Origin: an uncultured Granulosicoccaceae bacterium
GTDB taxonomy: Bacteria; Pseudomonadota; Gammaproteobacteria; Granulosicoccales; Granulosicoccaceae
Assembly (NCBI GenBank): GCA_938035525.1
Contig: CALHOI010000033.1
Location: forward strand, 1 to 64,000
Length of the DNA: 64,000 nucleotides
Direction: 5' to 3'
Shown: piece by piece, positions 26,101 to 38,133 of the stretch
Numbering within the stretch: the stretch's first letter is position 1
Layout: each line of letters begins with the position of its first letter
Translations under genes and position numbers: made by a program
The notes under the pieces: generated by a model
What the model was told of the DNA's origin: nothing
Databases searched by the model: none
What the model saw: only the letters and a program-made list of their open reading frames with translations

Positions 26101-27765
26101 CTACAAATCACGCAGCTCGCGACGCAATATTTTACCGACATTGGTTTTAGGTAACTCATCGACGAACTGTACGAACTTAGGTCGCTTGTAGCCGGTCAGG
26201 TTTTCTTTACAGTGGGCAAGCACGTCAGCTTCAGTGAGTGACTGATCTTTTTTGGCAATAACCACTTTAACAACTTCGCCAGAGTGCTCATCAGGTACGC
26301 CAATGGCGCCTACTTCAAGCACACCGGGCATCATGGCAATGACTCCCTCAACTTCGTTGGGGTAAACATTAAAGCCAGACACGATGATCATGTCTTTGAG
26401 TCGATCAACGATCTTGAAGTAGCCTTGATCGTTCATTTGCGCGATATCGCCAGTGTGCAACCAGCCATCGCTATCGATGGTGTCTGCAGTGGCATCGGGC
26501 CGTTCCCAATAACCACGCATAACCTGAGGTCCTCGTATGCACAGTTCACCCGCCTCACCAACCGGCAGTGCCTCGTTGTTTTCACCGCGAACAGACGCAT
26601 CGGTTGAAGATATGGGCAAGCCGATTGAATCGTTGTACCCTTTTAGGCTCATGGGGTTTATGCACGCAGCCGGGCTTGTTTCTGTTAGGCCATAGGCTTC
26701 AATGAGAGGCGTGCCAGTGACCTCGACCCAGCGATCAGCAACCGCTTTTTGCACGGCCATGCCACCACCAAGTGTCATTTTAAGTGCTGAAAAATCCAGA
26801 TCTTTAAAACCATCGGTATTCATCAAGGCATTGAATAAGGTGTTGACCCCGGTAAAGGCGGTAAATTTAAACTTTTTCAATTCCTTTACAAATCCGGGCA
26901 TGTCTCTGGGGTTCGTTATTAGCACGTTAAGCGCACCAAGCTTCATAAAAGTCAGGCAGTTGGCTGTGAGTGCAAAAATATGATAGAGCGGTAAGGCGGT
27001 AATGATAATTTCTTTGCCCTCATCTAAATCGTCTACGACAATCCAGTGATAGGCCTGCAAAATATTGGCAACCATGTTGCCGTGCGTCAGCATAGCGCCT
27101 TTGGCCACCCCGGTAGTACCGCCGGTGTATTGTAAAAAAGCCAAATCTTCATGGTTAAGTTCGACGTTGACTTCAGGCAGGCTCGCGCCTTTACTTAAAA
27201 CGTCTTTAAAGCTGTGCGAGCCGGGCAGGCTAAAGGGCTTAACCATTTTTTTAACATGGCGTATAACAAAGTTGATGATCATCGACTTTGGAAAACTCAA
27301 CATGTCGCCAAAGCGCGTGGTGATAACCGTTTCAACATCGGTTTTATCAACAACGTCAGCCAATGTTGCTGCAAAAGCTTCAACAACCACAATCGCTTTT
27401 GCACCTGAGTCTTTGAGTTGATGTTCTAATTCGCGATCGGTGTACAGCGGATTGGTATTGACCACCACCAGGCCAGCTCGTAGTGCGCCAAACACGGCCA
27501 CTGGGTATTGCAGCAAATTAGGCATCATGATCGCAATGCGATCACCTTTTTTTAGTCCTGCTTCGTGAGTTAACCACGAGGCAAACTGGCGCGTGTACTG
27601 ATCGAGTTCAGCGTAGCTGATGGTTTTGCCAAAGTTGGTAAACGATGGGTTACTTGCGTACTGGCTTGCAGCACTAGTAAATATATCGACAACCGAGGAG
27701 TGATCGTTGATGTTTATCTCGGCCGGCACGCCCTCCTGATAAGAGTTAAGCCATGGTTTATCCAT
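26101..27765 (-). CDS. fadD: Long-chain-fatty-acid-CoA ligase
   Basis: A 554-residue adenylate-forming enzyme that activates fatty acids with ATP and CoA. The AMP-binding signature YTGGTTGVAKGAMLTH, the YGLTETSP motif, GWLHTGD and the C-terminal Lys region GKILRREL are intact. The N-terminus MDKPWLNSYQEGVP is typical of proteobacterial FadD. GGAGAAAT lies just upstream of the ATG. The sulfurtransferase gene follows with only 1 bp between, so the two are co-transcribed. Confidence 0.93.
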   Translation of the reverse strand: MDKPWLNSYQEGVPAEININDHSSVVDIFTSAASQYASNPSFTNFGKTISYAELDQYTRQFASWLTHEAGLKKGDRIAIMMPNLLQYPVAVFGALRAGLVVVNTNPLYTDRELEHQLKDSGAKAIVVVEAFAATLADVVDKTDVETVITTRFGDMLSFPKSMIINFVIRHVKKMVKPFSLPGSHSFKDVLSKGASLPEVNVELNHEDLAFLQYTGGTTGVAKGAMLTHGNMVANILQAYHWIVVDDLDEGKEIIITALPLYHIFALTANCLTFMKLGALNVLITNPRDMPGFVKELKKFKFTAFTGVNTLFNALMNTDGFKDLDFSALKMTLGGGMAVQKAVADRWVEVTGTPLIEAYGLTETSPAACINPMSLKGYNDSIGLPISSTDASVRGENNEALPVGEAGELCIRGPQVMRGYWERPDATADTIDSDGWLHTGDIAQMNDQGYFKIVDRLKDMIIVSGFNVYPNEVEGVIAMMPGVLEVGAIGVPDEHSGEVVKVVIAKKDQSLTEADVLAHCKENLTGYKRPKFVQFVDELPKTNVGKILRRELRDL

Positions 27766-27922
27766 CGTATTTCTCCAGGTGATACAAACGGTTTTAAACT
27801 AACACTGCACTCACTGCTTGTGCATGTAGGGTTAATGGTGCAGGCACTATTAGCGATGCCTTATTTACAGTTCAAGATTACAGTTCAAGATAACAGATCA
27901 AGTATTGAGCCATTAGCCAGCG

Positions 27923-28414
27923 TTATGCAGCTTGCCCACAACATTTTTTATGTTTTTTTCCACTGCCACATGCACAAGGGTCGTTGCGACCCTGCTTAGG
28001 GGCATCGCGGCGAAACTGTTTTATTTCCGGAACCTCGGCTTCACGAAAAAACCATTGACCGTGGTATTTTTCAAAAACCCCAACCTCATGATGCGTGTGC
28101 CTTTGCTTATCGGCATCGCGGTAGCGGGCGGTGAATTCGATGCGCGTGGTGTTTTCCTGCGAATCGTCAATTTCACGAATATCCAACCCCAGCCATTCAG
28201 ACTCGGATGCCCATTTGGCGGTGGCAGCTTCATCGATTTCACCGCGAGATGACGGGTGATGAGTATCCACAATAAATTTCATTTTAGCTAGCGTGTGTGC
28301 GGTGTAGCGCGCACGCATGAGTTGCTCTGCCACCTCGACTTTTGCTGTGCCTTCGATAAAAGGCGAACAACAAGCACTCAGTGGGTTACCCGAACCACAG
28401 GGGCAAGGCGTCAT
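27923..28414 (-). CDS. ychJ: YchJ family protein with N- and C-terminal SEC-C motifs
   Basis: A 163-residue protein with a zinc-binding SEC-C motif at each end: [13 protein letters not shown] at the start and [13 protein letters not shown] at the end, around a central NTF2-like domain. The family is widespread in gammaproteobacteria; its role is unproven. The ATG at 28414 is preferred because GGA lies 10 bp upstream and homologues begin MTPCPCGSG; the frame opens at a TTG five codons earlier. Divergent from the GH114 lipoprotein gene. Confidence 0.9.
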   Translation of the reverse strand: MTPCPCGSGNPLSACCSPFIEGTAKVEVAEQLMRARYTAHTLAKMKFIVDTHHPSSRGEIDEAATAKWASESEWLGLDIREIDDSQENTTRIEFTARYRDADKQRHTHHEVGVFEKYHGQWFFREAEVPEIKQFRRDAPKQGRNDPCACGSGKKHKKCCGQAA

Positions 28415-28638
28415 AGTAAACAGTTCCAAATTTGTCGTAGTGCGCAGTTTAGCTTATTCGAGCCTCGCCACGTAGTGGAACATGGCATCACCACAATTGA
28501 ATTGGCGCGGTGGAGACGGTGCAGTATCGCGCAATATCCGCAATTTGCCGGTGAACCGGCCAGTTTTGTTCCAGCAGACTCAATATCGCCAATTAAAGGG
28601 CCGATAAGGCACCACAAGGACTGGAGTGGAACTTAAAA

Positions 28639-29688
28639 ATGCTGAAAAAAAATGTGGCCATTATGGCCGGCCTGGCTGGAAGCCTTCTGTTGGGCGCTTG
28701 TTCATCAGATTCTAACCCCGCGCAAACGGATGCTAACTCGGGGAATATTCCGACGACGACTGACTCAGCATCTCCGGACGCCAACAGTGGCGTTAGCATA
28801 CCGGCCGTTACAACAGGGCCAACTTTTACCGCGCCCGTTACTCCGGTAACCCCGGCACCAACCGTCGATCCAAACGAGCGTATCGCCGATCAACTGGTTG
28901 ATGGTGTGCTTGATGGCATTATTTTAGGTGACGGCGATACACCGGTGACCAGTGGAAGCTGGCCGCGCTTTACGCCAGAAACGTCATGGACTTGGCAATT
29001 ACTGGGTGACACTGACACGCGCTTTGAGGTTGACGTTTATGTTCTGGATATGTTCCAGCAACTCGAAGGCGATGTTATTGAGCGCCTGCATGCTCAGAAT
29101 AAACAAGTCATTTGTTATTTCTCAGCCGGTACGTTTGAGCCCTGGCGTCCAGATGCAGCGCTTTTTGCCAATGTACCGATGGGCGGAACACACTACAGTT
29201 ATCCGGACGAAATATGGCTGGATGTGACTTCACCAGAAACAGCAAAGGTCATGGCTAACCGAATGGACATGGCGGTGGCGCTGGGCTGCGATGGTGTCGA
29301 GCTGGATAACGTGGATGGTTTTGTTGCAGATACAGGTTTGAATATAACGCAGCAGCAAGAGCTTGAATATCAGCGTTTGCTGGCTAATGAAGCGCACAAG
29401 CGTAATCTGGCGGTGGCTTTGAAAAATTCAGTAGAAACCATTCCTGATGTTGCAGAGTACTTTGATCTGGCCATCAACGAAGTGTGTTTTGTCTGGAACG
29501 AGTGCGGTACCTACAATGCGATTATCGCTGCAGGTAAGCCTGTGTTTCATGTTGAATACGATCAGAAGTACATTGACGACGAAGCAGAATTTGCCAACTT
29601 GTGTGCGCAGTCTGCCGAAATCAATATGCGCACCCTGGTGATGCCTAAATTGTTGGATGGGTCATTCAGGATCAGTTGCGACGACTGA
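28639..29688 (+). CDS. GH114-type endo-alpha-1,4-polygalactosaminidase-like lipoprotein
   Basis: A 349-residue secreted protein. Signal peptide with lipobox LLLGAC (Cys21), a Thr/Pro/Ser/Asp-rich linker (about 22-80), and a TIM-barrel GH114 domain (about 100-349). Diagnostic stretches are VICYFSAGTFEPWRPD, WLDV, CDGVELDNVDGF and VFHVEY. GH114 enzymes cut galactosamine-containing exopolysaccharides. The lipid anchor suggests surface display facing the matrix. CTGGAG precedes the ATG. The 3' end is followed by a hairpin shared with the convergent DUF3301 gene. Confidence 0.87.
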   Translation: MLKKNVAIMAGLAGSLLLGACSSDSNPAQTDANSGNIPTTTDSASPDANSGVSIPAVTTGPTFTAPVTPVTPAPTVDPNERIADQLVDGVLDGIILGDGDTPVTSGSWPRFTPETSWTWQLLGDTDTRFEVDVYVLDMFQQLEGDVIERLHAQNKQVICYFSAGTFEPWRPDAALFANVPMGGTHYSYPDEIWLDVTSPETAKVMANRMDMAVALGCDGVELDNVDGFVADTGLNITQQQELEYQRLLANEAHKRNLAVALKNSVETIPDVAEYFDLAINEVCFVWNECGTYNAIIAAGKPVFHVEYDQKYIDDEAEFANLCAQSAEINMRTLVMPKLLDGSFRISCDD

Positions 29689-29706
29689 GTTAAAACAGGA
29701 TGACGA

Positions 29707-29748
29707 TAACCGGGTTGTTCAATTGACGAACACCCGGTTACCGTTTTC
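29707..29748. terminator. Hairpin between the convergent GH114 and DUF3301 genes
   Basis: TAACCGGGTTGTTC (29707-29720) pairs with GAACACCCGGTTA (29728-29740) with one bulge and a 7-nt loop, followed by CCGTTTTC on the plus strand. The right arm lies inside the last codons of the DUF3301 gene, whose stop is within the left arm and loop. Confidence 0.65.
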
Positions 29749-30066
29749 GTCTCGCGTGTACGGCAAGTGCACGTTCACCAGAGTATGACCATTCAGGGTC
29801 ACCACACCCTCATCACGATAATTGCCCTCGGCAGTGAATTCAAAACGATAGTCTCTTCGAAAACAGGCAGAGCCTGATTTGCTGCGCGCAAAAGTCATTT
29901 TTTTTAGTGCGACCGTATAGTCAAGCAGTTGTACACCTTCGCGTACACACAGTTTTCGGGCGTGAGCAACGGCCAGTTCTTTTGCTCTGGTTCCCGTCCA
30001 CCACAAAGCCATAGCAGTGATGCAAATGCCCAGTAGTGCGGCGGTTCCATAGAAACTTGCAGCCAT
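29719..30066 (-). CDS. DUF3301 family protein
   Basis: A 115-residue protein with one N-terminal transmembrane helix (about 5-24) followed by a conserved soluble domain. The family pattern is clear: a helix ending in RKLCVREGVQLLDYTVAL, then RDYRFEFTAEGNYRDEG and a closing strand pair around TLNGHTL. The function is unknown. It is divergent from the DUF1244 gene; 68 bp separate the starts. The final codons form part of a terminator-like hairpin. Confidence 0.85.
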   Translation of the reverse strand: MAASFYGTAALLGICITAMALWWTGTRAKELAVAHARKLCVREGVQLLDYTVALKKMTFARSKSGSACFRRDYRFEFTAEGNYRDEGVVTLNGHTLVNVHLPYTRDENGNRVFVN

Positions 30067-30134
30067 TTTGTTTTTTTAGCAATCTGAGTCGTTCTCATTA
30101 TAATGGGGATGATAATTAAAAATGGGATTGGCAA

Positions 30135-30449
30135 ATGAGTGATTTAGACAGCAAAGTTGATGCAAACACACAAACTGAGCTCGAAGCAGCAGCTTTTCGA
30201 ACCATGGTGGCACATTTTCAATCCAGAACCGACGTGCAAAACATCGATTTAATGAACATGGCCGGATTCTGCAGAAACTGCATGGCCAAGTGGTATGCAA
30301 AAGCGGCGGCCGAAAAAGGGCTGGATGTGGACTACGAAACTGCGCGCCAGCGGGTTTATGGTATGCCCTACTCACAATGGAAAGATCAGCACCAGCTAAA
30401 GGCCACGCCAGAGCAAATGGCTGAATACAAAGAAAAATTCCCCGAGTAG
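30135..30449 (+). CDS. DUF1244 family protein
   Basis: A 104-residue cytoplasmic helical protein of the DUF1244 family. The conserved core is LMNMAGFCRNCMAKWYAKAA, with two closely spaced cysteines, followed by VYGMPYSQWKDQHQ. No biochemical role is established. The next gene begins 13 bp later on the same strand, so the pair is probably an operon. Confidence 0.88.
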   Translation: MSDLDSKVDANTQTELEAAAFRTMVAHFQSRTDVQNIDLMNMAGFCRNCMAKWYAKAAAEKGLDVDYETARQRVYGMPYSQWKDQHQLKATPEQMAEYKEKFPE

Positions 30450-30462
30450 GATTCGCAAGCTC

Positions 30463-30972
30463 GTGTACGACCAGCAACTCATCGAGTTCCTTACAGCAGA
30501 TACGCCACGGGAAATCGTGCTGATTGGGGAACCCGTTTTTCGACTAAGCGGCCAACTCAATGCACCCCAAAGTCCAGCCGTCTCGGGTAGTGTTGGGGCA
30601 AATGTGCTGGAAAGTGCCAGTATCGAACATTTTTTAAAAGATCCCCACGCCCAAGAAATTACGGCTTCTGATCGTGTTATGTGCCTGCACCTGCCTGACA
30701 AAGCCGCTAAGGCTGCTACTACGCTGGGTTTGGCATGCCGAACCTCTCCACGGCTGGTTTTAGTGGAACACGCCCAAACCAGCCCGGATACCCAATTGCT
30801 CGCCGATGAGCAATTTTTCGCGTTTGGCTTTCGACGCCTGCTTACAAGCACGTGCAACTCCGGTATGCAGTGCAAATTGTTCGGTTACCGGTTAAGCGAC
30901 TATAAACAGGCCCCATCGTGGCTGAATGCCAGATTTTGGGCACATCCAGAGCGGTTTGATCTGCAAGAATAG
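30463..30972 (+). CDS. Conserved hypothetical protein (DUF6231-like)
   Basis: A 169-residue soluble protein starting with GTG 13 bp after the DUF1244 gene. No catalytic motif was recognised. The sequence alternates beta strands and helices (REIVLIGEPVFRLS, DRVMCLHLPD, LVLVEHAQ) and ends with LFGYRLSDYKQAPSWLNARFWAHPERFDL, the segment by which similar proteins next to DUF1244 genes are recalled as DUF6231. It is probably functionally tied to DUF1244 by conserved neighbourhood. Confidence 0.65.
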   Translation: MYDQQLIEFLTADTPREIVLIGEPVFRLSGQLNAPQSPAVSGSVGANVLESASIEHFLKDPHAQEITASDRVMCLHLPDKAAKAATTLGLACRTSPRLVLVEHAQTSPDTQLLADEQFFAFGFRRLLTSTCNSGMQCKLFGYRLSDYKQAPSWLNARFWAHPERFDLQE

Positions 30973-31022
30973 CGACAAGAGCATCTGTGAATTAAACTAT
31001 CGAAAAAAGGTCTGACTCCCCG

Positions 31023-31197
31023 GTGGGCAGTTATGGCAATTTGGTGTACCTTGTGCATCAGAATTTCCAGCCCCTTTTCAAAGATCCGTGTAACGGCGCT
31101 GCCTATCCAGATGAAAGCACTGACTAAACCGACATCCCCGAGTTTGAGTGGGTGGGCGCCTTTCGTGAAACTCCGATGCTCTCTGCGCGTCTATAGT
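31023..31197 (+). pseudogene. Possible gene remnant with an in-frame stop
   Basis: Read from the GTG at 31023, the frame gives a protein-like stretch (GSYGNLVYLVHQNFQPLF, CNGAAYPDEST), then TAA, then continues in the same frame (DIPEFEWVGAFRETPMLS) to a stop at 31197. The composition looks coding rather than random, but no family was recognised and the upstream part is absent. It may be a decayed 3' fragment left in the gap before the isocitrate-dehydrogenase-like gene, or chance. Confidence 0.3.
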
Positions 31198-31260
31198 TGT
31201 GCATCTAGTATTGTGCTTGTTGTTTAGTCATTGTGTATTTAATAGTTGTGGGAGCTTGAC

Positions 31261-32298
31261 TTGAAAACCATCGAAATCACCGAGTTAATGGGCGACGGCA
31301 TCGGCCCCGAATTGGCCGAGTCTGTACACGCTGTGGCTGAATCCATGCCGGCGGACTTTAAATTCATTCCCGTGGACTGGAGTCTGGAAAACCGAGAGGC
31401 CAAAGGTGATGAGGTAATCGATGAGGCTGAGGCTTCCATGCGTGCTACTAAATTGGCGGTGAAATACCCGACAGTAACCCGCAAACGCAGCCCAAATGCA
31501 TTAATTCGTCGCCGTTGTAATTTCAGTGTTATTTATCGCCCGGCAATATCCATCAAGGGTATTCATTCCAATTTCAAAGAAGACGTCAATCTGCACATTG
31601 TCAGAATCGCTACTGGCGGTACCTACGATGACCCTGGTCAGTTAATCGGTAAAGATGCCGCTGTGTCTTTGCGGATGGTTGAGCGCACACCGTGTTTACA
31701 AGCAGCGAAGTTTGCCTTCGATTTAGCCAAGCGCAAAGGCTTGAGTTACGGCGATAGTCACTATAGCGTGACCTCATCGTCCAAGCACACCATACAGCGC
31801 GTGACAGATGGTTTGTTTGAAAGTGTGGTGGCGGATGTCGCTAAAGAGAATACCGATGTTGAGCATCATGTTGAGCTGTTCGATGCGCTATTGGCAAAAA
31901 TCATCATGGACCCTTCTCAGTATGAGGTGGTGTTGGTGTTAAATGAGTACGGTGATTTTCTCTCCGATATGGCCTCTGGTCTGGTTGGTAGTTTGGGAAC
32001 AGGCGCCAGTGGTAATTATTCATTCGACGAAAACAACCAGGTAGACATAGCCATGTTTGATCCTGCCGGCGGTACAGCGCCAGACATAGCCGGTAAAAAC
32101 GTGGCTAATCCGGCAGCCGTATTATTGGCCTTTGGTATGTTGCTTAACCACGTTGATCGATACGACCTGGGACACGCATTACGCATGAGTTTGCTCGGTG
32201 CCATTGAAAGCGGTCAGGCAACGCGCGACTTGGGTGGCAAACTTAACACTGATGAATTTACCAAAGTGGTGATCGATAACATCGCCGAACATGTTTAA
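31261..32298 (+). CDS. Divergent isocitrate/isopropylmalate dehydrogenase family enzyme
   Basis: A 345-residue beta-decarboxylating dehydrogenase. Conserved residues include the SxNxxxR substrate motif (SPNALIRR), the RP pair, an Arg and Tyr seven residues apart (RIATGGTY), a Lys in SSKHTIQRVTDGLF, and metal Asp in ELFDALL and EYGDFLSD. The loop that normally reads RENTE is RIATG, and the cofactor-loop His is missing (PAGGTAP for PxHGSAP). Its place 44 bp before sucA suggests it is the TCA isocitrate dehydrogenase, but the substrate is inferred. TTG at 31261 is preferred over TTG 31246 because GGGAG lies 6 bp upstream. Confidence 0.75.
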   Translation: MKTIEITELMGDGIGPELAESVHAVAESMPADFKFIPVDWSLENREAKGDEVIDEAEASMRATKLAVKYPTVTRKRSPNALIRRRCNFSVIYRPAISIKGIHSNFKEDVNLHIVRIATGGTYDDPGQLIGKDAAVSLRMVERTPCLQAAKFAFDLAKRKGLSYGDSHYSVTSSSKHTIQRVTDGLFESVVADVAKENTDVEHHVELFDALLAKIIMDPSQYEVVLVLNEYGDFLSDMASGLVGSLGTGASGNYSFDENNQVDIAMFDPAGGTAPDIAGKNVANPAAVLLAFGMLLNHVDRYDLGHALRMSLLGAIESGQATRDLGGKLNTDEFTKVVIDNIAEHV

Positions 32299-32342
32299 CC
32301 ATTCAATTTAAAATATAAAGCTTCATCAAGCAGGGTATGGCA

Positions 32343-35186
32343 ATGAGTTCAATGAAGGCGCAGCTTGAGACATCGGTTTTTAGTGGAGCCAACTCGGCGT
32401 ATTTGGAAAACCAATACGAGCAGTATCTTAAAGATCCCAACTCTGTAGATGAGGCGTGGCGAGACTACTTCGCTCGCTTGCCCATGGTTGGCGATAACGC
32501 TCGCGATATGCCGCATTCAGATATTCGTGAGCATTTCTACCAGCTCACCCGGCACGGCGGCGCACGACCAGCAGCAAGCAGTGCGGATAGCGCTTCATCA
32601 ACTGATCTTAAGCAAATCTATGTTTCCCAGTTAATCAACGCTTATCGAGTTCGCGGACATCAGCTAGCCAAGACCGATCCATTAGGCCAGGTCACGACGG
32701 CATCAGTTCGCGAAGTACGCTTGCACGAAAATGGCCTGTCTGAAGCAGATCTGGATACGGTGTTTCCAACCCCATCTCTTGAAGGTATTGAGAGCGCGCC
32801 ACTGAAAGACATTATTGCGCACTTGGAAAAATGTTATTGCAGCAGCATCGGGTACGAGTACATGTACATCGATCACACGCCGCAAAAAGACTTTCTGCAA
32901 ACGCGTATTGAGTCTGTTGCATCGGCGCCAAAACTCAATGCTGAAACACAGCGCTGGTTATTGCAGCGAGTCACAGCGGGTGAAAGTTTAGAGCGTCATT
33001 TGGGCTCTCGCTTTGTTGGCCAAAAACGATTTGGTTTGGAAGGTGGCGAAAGCCTGATTGTTGTCATGAGCGAACTGATTCGTCGTTCTGGTGATGCCGG
33101 TGTTAAAGACATCGTGATTGGTATGGCGCATCGTGGCCGGCTTAATGTCCTGGTGAATATACTTGGGAAAAACCCGGCTGAGCTGTTTTCAGAGTTTGAA
33201 GGCAAGCACGACGAATCCTTGTCTTCGGGTGATGTTAAATACCATCAGGGTTTCTCTTCAGATCTAAAAACGGCTACTGGTCATATGCACCTTGCAATGG
33301 CTTTTAATCCGTCTCACCTGGAAATTGTTTCTCCGGTTGTTGAAGGGTCGGTTCGATCAAGACAAGATCGTTATGGCGACCAGGACGGTGATTGGGTAAT
33401 TCCTATTGCGATTCATGGCGACGCGGCCTTTGCCGGTCAGGGCGTTGTTATGGAAACTTTTAACATGGCAGACTCGCGCGGTTTCTCCACCAAAGGCACC
33501 GTGCACATTATTGTGAACAACCAAATTGGTTTTACCACCAGTAATGCCGATGATGCGCGCTCTACATTGTATGCATCTGATGTTGCCAAAATGATTAATG
33601 CACCTATTTTTCACGTTAATGGTGACGACCCAGAGGCTGTGTTGTTTGTGACACAGCTTGCGCTGGACTTTCGCATGACGTTCAAAAAAGATGTGGTTAT
33701 TGATCTGGTTTGTTACAGACGACTTGGGCACAACGAAACAGATGAGCCCTCAGTTACACAGCCACTAATGTATAAAATCATCAAGTCGCTGCCAACCACC
33801 CGAAAAATATACGCAGACAAACTTATCGAAGCGGGTGTAGTTGATCGTGCAGAAGCTGATGCAATGATAGAAAACTACAGAACAGCGTTGGACGCTGGCG
33901 AAAATGTTGCACCGGGCGTTATGGTTGGCGTACAGACAGCGCCCGAGTTGGTGGTTGACTGGAGTCGATACATCGCCACTGACTGGCGTATTCCTTACGA
34001 CGCAAAAATGTCGCAGGAAACGTTAAAGGCGCTTGCCACTGAGCTCACTACAATCCCTGATGGTTTTGCTCTGCATTCGCGTGTTAACAAGCTTATTGAA
34101 GACCGTCGCAAGATGACTGCAGGCGCACTGCCCATTGACTGGGGCTATGCAGAAACCATGGCGTATGCCAGCTTGTTACAAGATGGCTATTCGGTGCGCT
34201 TATCAGGTCAGGATTGCGGACGTGGTACGTTTGCCCATCGGCATGCTGTTTTGCACAATCAAAATGAACGTGAAGCATTGGTGCCGCTGAGAAACATCAA
34301 CAGCAATCAAGCACAGTTTCTGGTTATCGATTCGGTTCTGTCTGAAGAGGCGGTACTGGCATTTGAATATGGATACGCACAGGCTGACCCCAACACCCTG
34401 GTTATCTGGGAGGGGCAGTTTGGTGATTTTGCTAACGGCGCGCAGGTGGTTATTGACCAGTTTATTAGCTCTGGGGAAACCAAGTGGGGACGTTTATGCG
34501 GCCTGACTTTATTGTTGCCTCATGGCTATGAAGGTCAAGGACCAGAGCATTCATCTGCCCGCATTGAGCGATTTATGCAGCTGTGTGCAGAAGATAACAT
34601 GCAGGTGCTCGTACCCAGTACCCCTGCCCAGGCGTATCACATGCTACGGCGTCAAATGATTCGACCCATGCGCCGGCCGTTAATCGCCATGACGCCCAAG
34701 AGTTTACTCAGGCATCGACTGGCCGTATCAACACTGGAAGATCTATCCAGTGGCAGCTTTCAACCTGTTATCGATGAAATTGACGAAATCGACGCGGCGA
34801 AGGTTAAGCGAGTGGTTTTTTGCAGCGGCAAAGTATTCTACGACTTGCTGGAACGTCGTCGAGAGCAAAACATCAACGATATCGCCATTGTTCGTCTTGA
34901 GCAGCTTTATCCGTTTCCTTACAGTGAAATGGAAGCTGTGGTAGGGCGTTACAGCAACGCCAAAGAATATGTCTGGTGTCAGGAAGAGCCGCGTAACCAG
35001 GGTTCATGGCGTTCAAATCGTCATCGCCTGGAGCGCGTAACCCCCAAAGAGCTGGAGATTGCCTTCGCTGGCCGCGCACCGTCAGCATCGCCTGCCAGCG
35101 GCTATCACAACCAGCATGTTATCGAACAAAAGCAATTGGTTGATGAGGCGTTGGCCATCATCGAAAACAGCCAGAGTCTCGGCTGA
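32343..35186 (+). CDS. sucA: 2-oxoglutarate dehydrogenase E1 component
   Basis: A 947-residue thiamine-diphosphate enzyme that decarboxylates 2-oxoglutarate and passes the succinyl group to SucB lipoate. The N-terminus (SGANSAYLENQYEQYLKDPNSV) is the usual E2-binding region. TPP/Mg contacts are in IHGDAAFAGQGVV and NNQIGFTT; the active-site region GMAHRGRLNVL and the C-terminal LLPHGYEGQGPEHSSARIERF are intact. E. coli SucA is 933. The ATG at 32343 is preferred over 32337 because AGGG sits 7 bp upstream. First subunit gene of the sucAB-lpd-sucCD block. Confidence 0.97.
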   Translation: MSSMKAQLETSVFSGANSAYLENQYEQYLKDPNSVDEAWRDYFARLPMVGDNARDMPHSDIREHFYQLTRHGGARPAASSADSASSTDLKQIYVSQLINAYRVRGHQLAKTDPLGQVTTASVREVRLHENGLSEADLDTVFPTPSLEGIESAPLKDIIAHLEKCYCSSIGYEYMYIDHTPQKDFLQTRIESVASAPKLNAETQRWLLQRVTAGESLERHLGSRFVGQKRFGLEGGESLIVVMSELIRRSGDAGVKDIVIGMAHRGRLNVLVNILGKNPAELFSEFEGKHDESLSSGDVKYHQGFSSDLKTATGHMHLAMAFNPSHLEIVSPVVEGSVRSRQDRYGDQDGDWVIPIAIHGDAAFAGQGVVMETFNMADSRGFSTKGTVHIIVNNQIGFTTSNADDARSTLYASDVAKMINAPIFHVNGDDPEAVLFVTQLALDFRMTFKKDVVIDLVCYRRLGHNETDEPSVTQPLMYKIIKSLPTTRKIYADKLIEAGVVDRAEADAMIENYRTALDAGENVAPGVMVGVQTAPELVVDWSRYIATDWRIPYDAKMSQETLKALATELTTIPDGFALHSRVNKLIEDRRKMTAGALPIDWGYAETMAYASLLQDGYSVRLSGQDCGRGTFAHRHAVLHNQNEREALVPLRNINSNQAQFLVIDSVLSEEAVLAFEYGYAQADPNTLVIWEGQFGDFANGAQVVIDQFISSGETKWGRLCGLTLLLPHGYEGQGPEHSSARIERFMQLCAEDNMQVLVPSTPAQAYHMLRRQMIRPMRRPLIAMTPKSLLRHRLAVSTLEDLSSGSFQPVIDEIDEIDAAKVKRVVFCSGKVFYDLLERRREQNINDIAIVRLEQLYPFPYSEMEAVVGRYSNAKEYVWCQEEPRNQGSWRSNRHRLERVTPKELEIAFAGRAPSASPASGYHNQHVIEQKQLVDEALAIIENSQSLG

Positions 35187-35240
35187 GCATTTTAATAAGC
35201 TTTATACTACTCACTGAAAACAGCTAACCGGATCTGACCC

Positions 35241-38010
<2,770 letters not shown>

Positions 38011-38133
38011 CCAGCGCGAAAAGAATAAGCTGCGCTTGAAAGCTACTGCCGCCTCTGCACGTAACCAGAATGCGCAATGAATTACCTAACATTTTAATCG
38101 TTTGTTTTATTTAATTTTCCTTTTGGGGGAAGC

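Noticed and set aside
30990-31030. REP-type element from the AAAGGTCTGACTCCCC string
   Set aside because: Only one short copy, with no inverted partner nearby, so a repeat family cannot be claimed.
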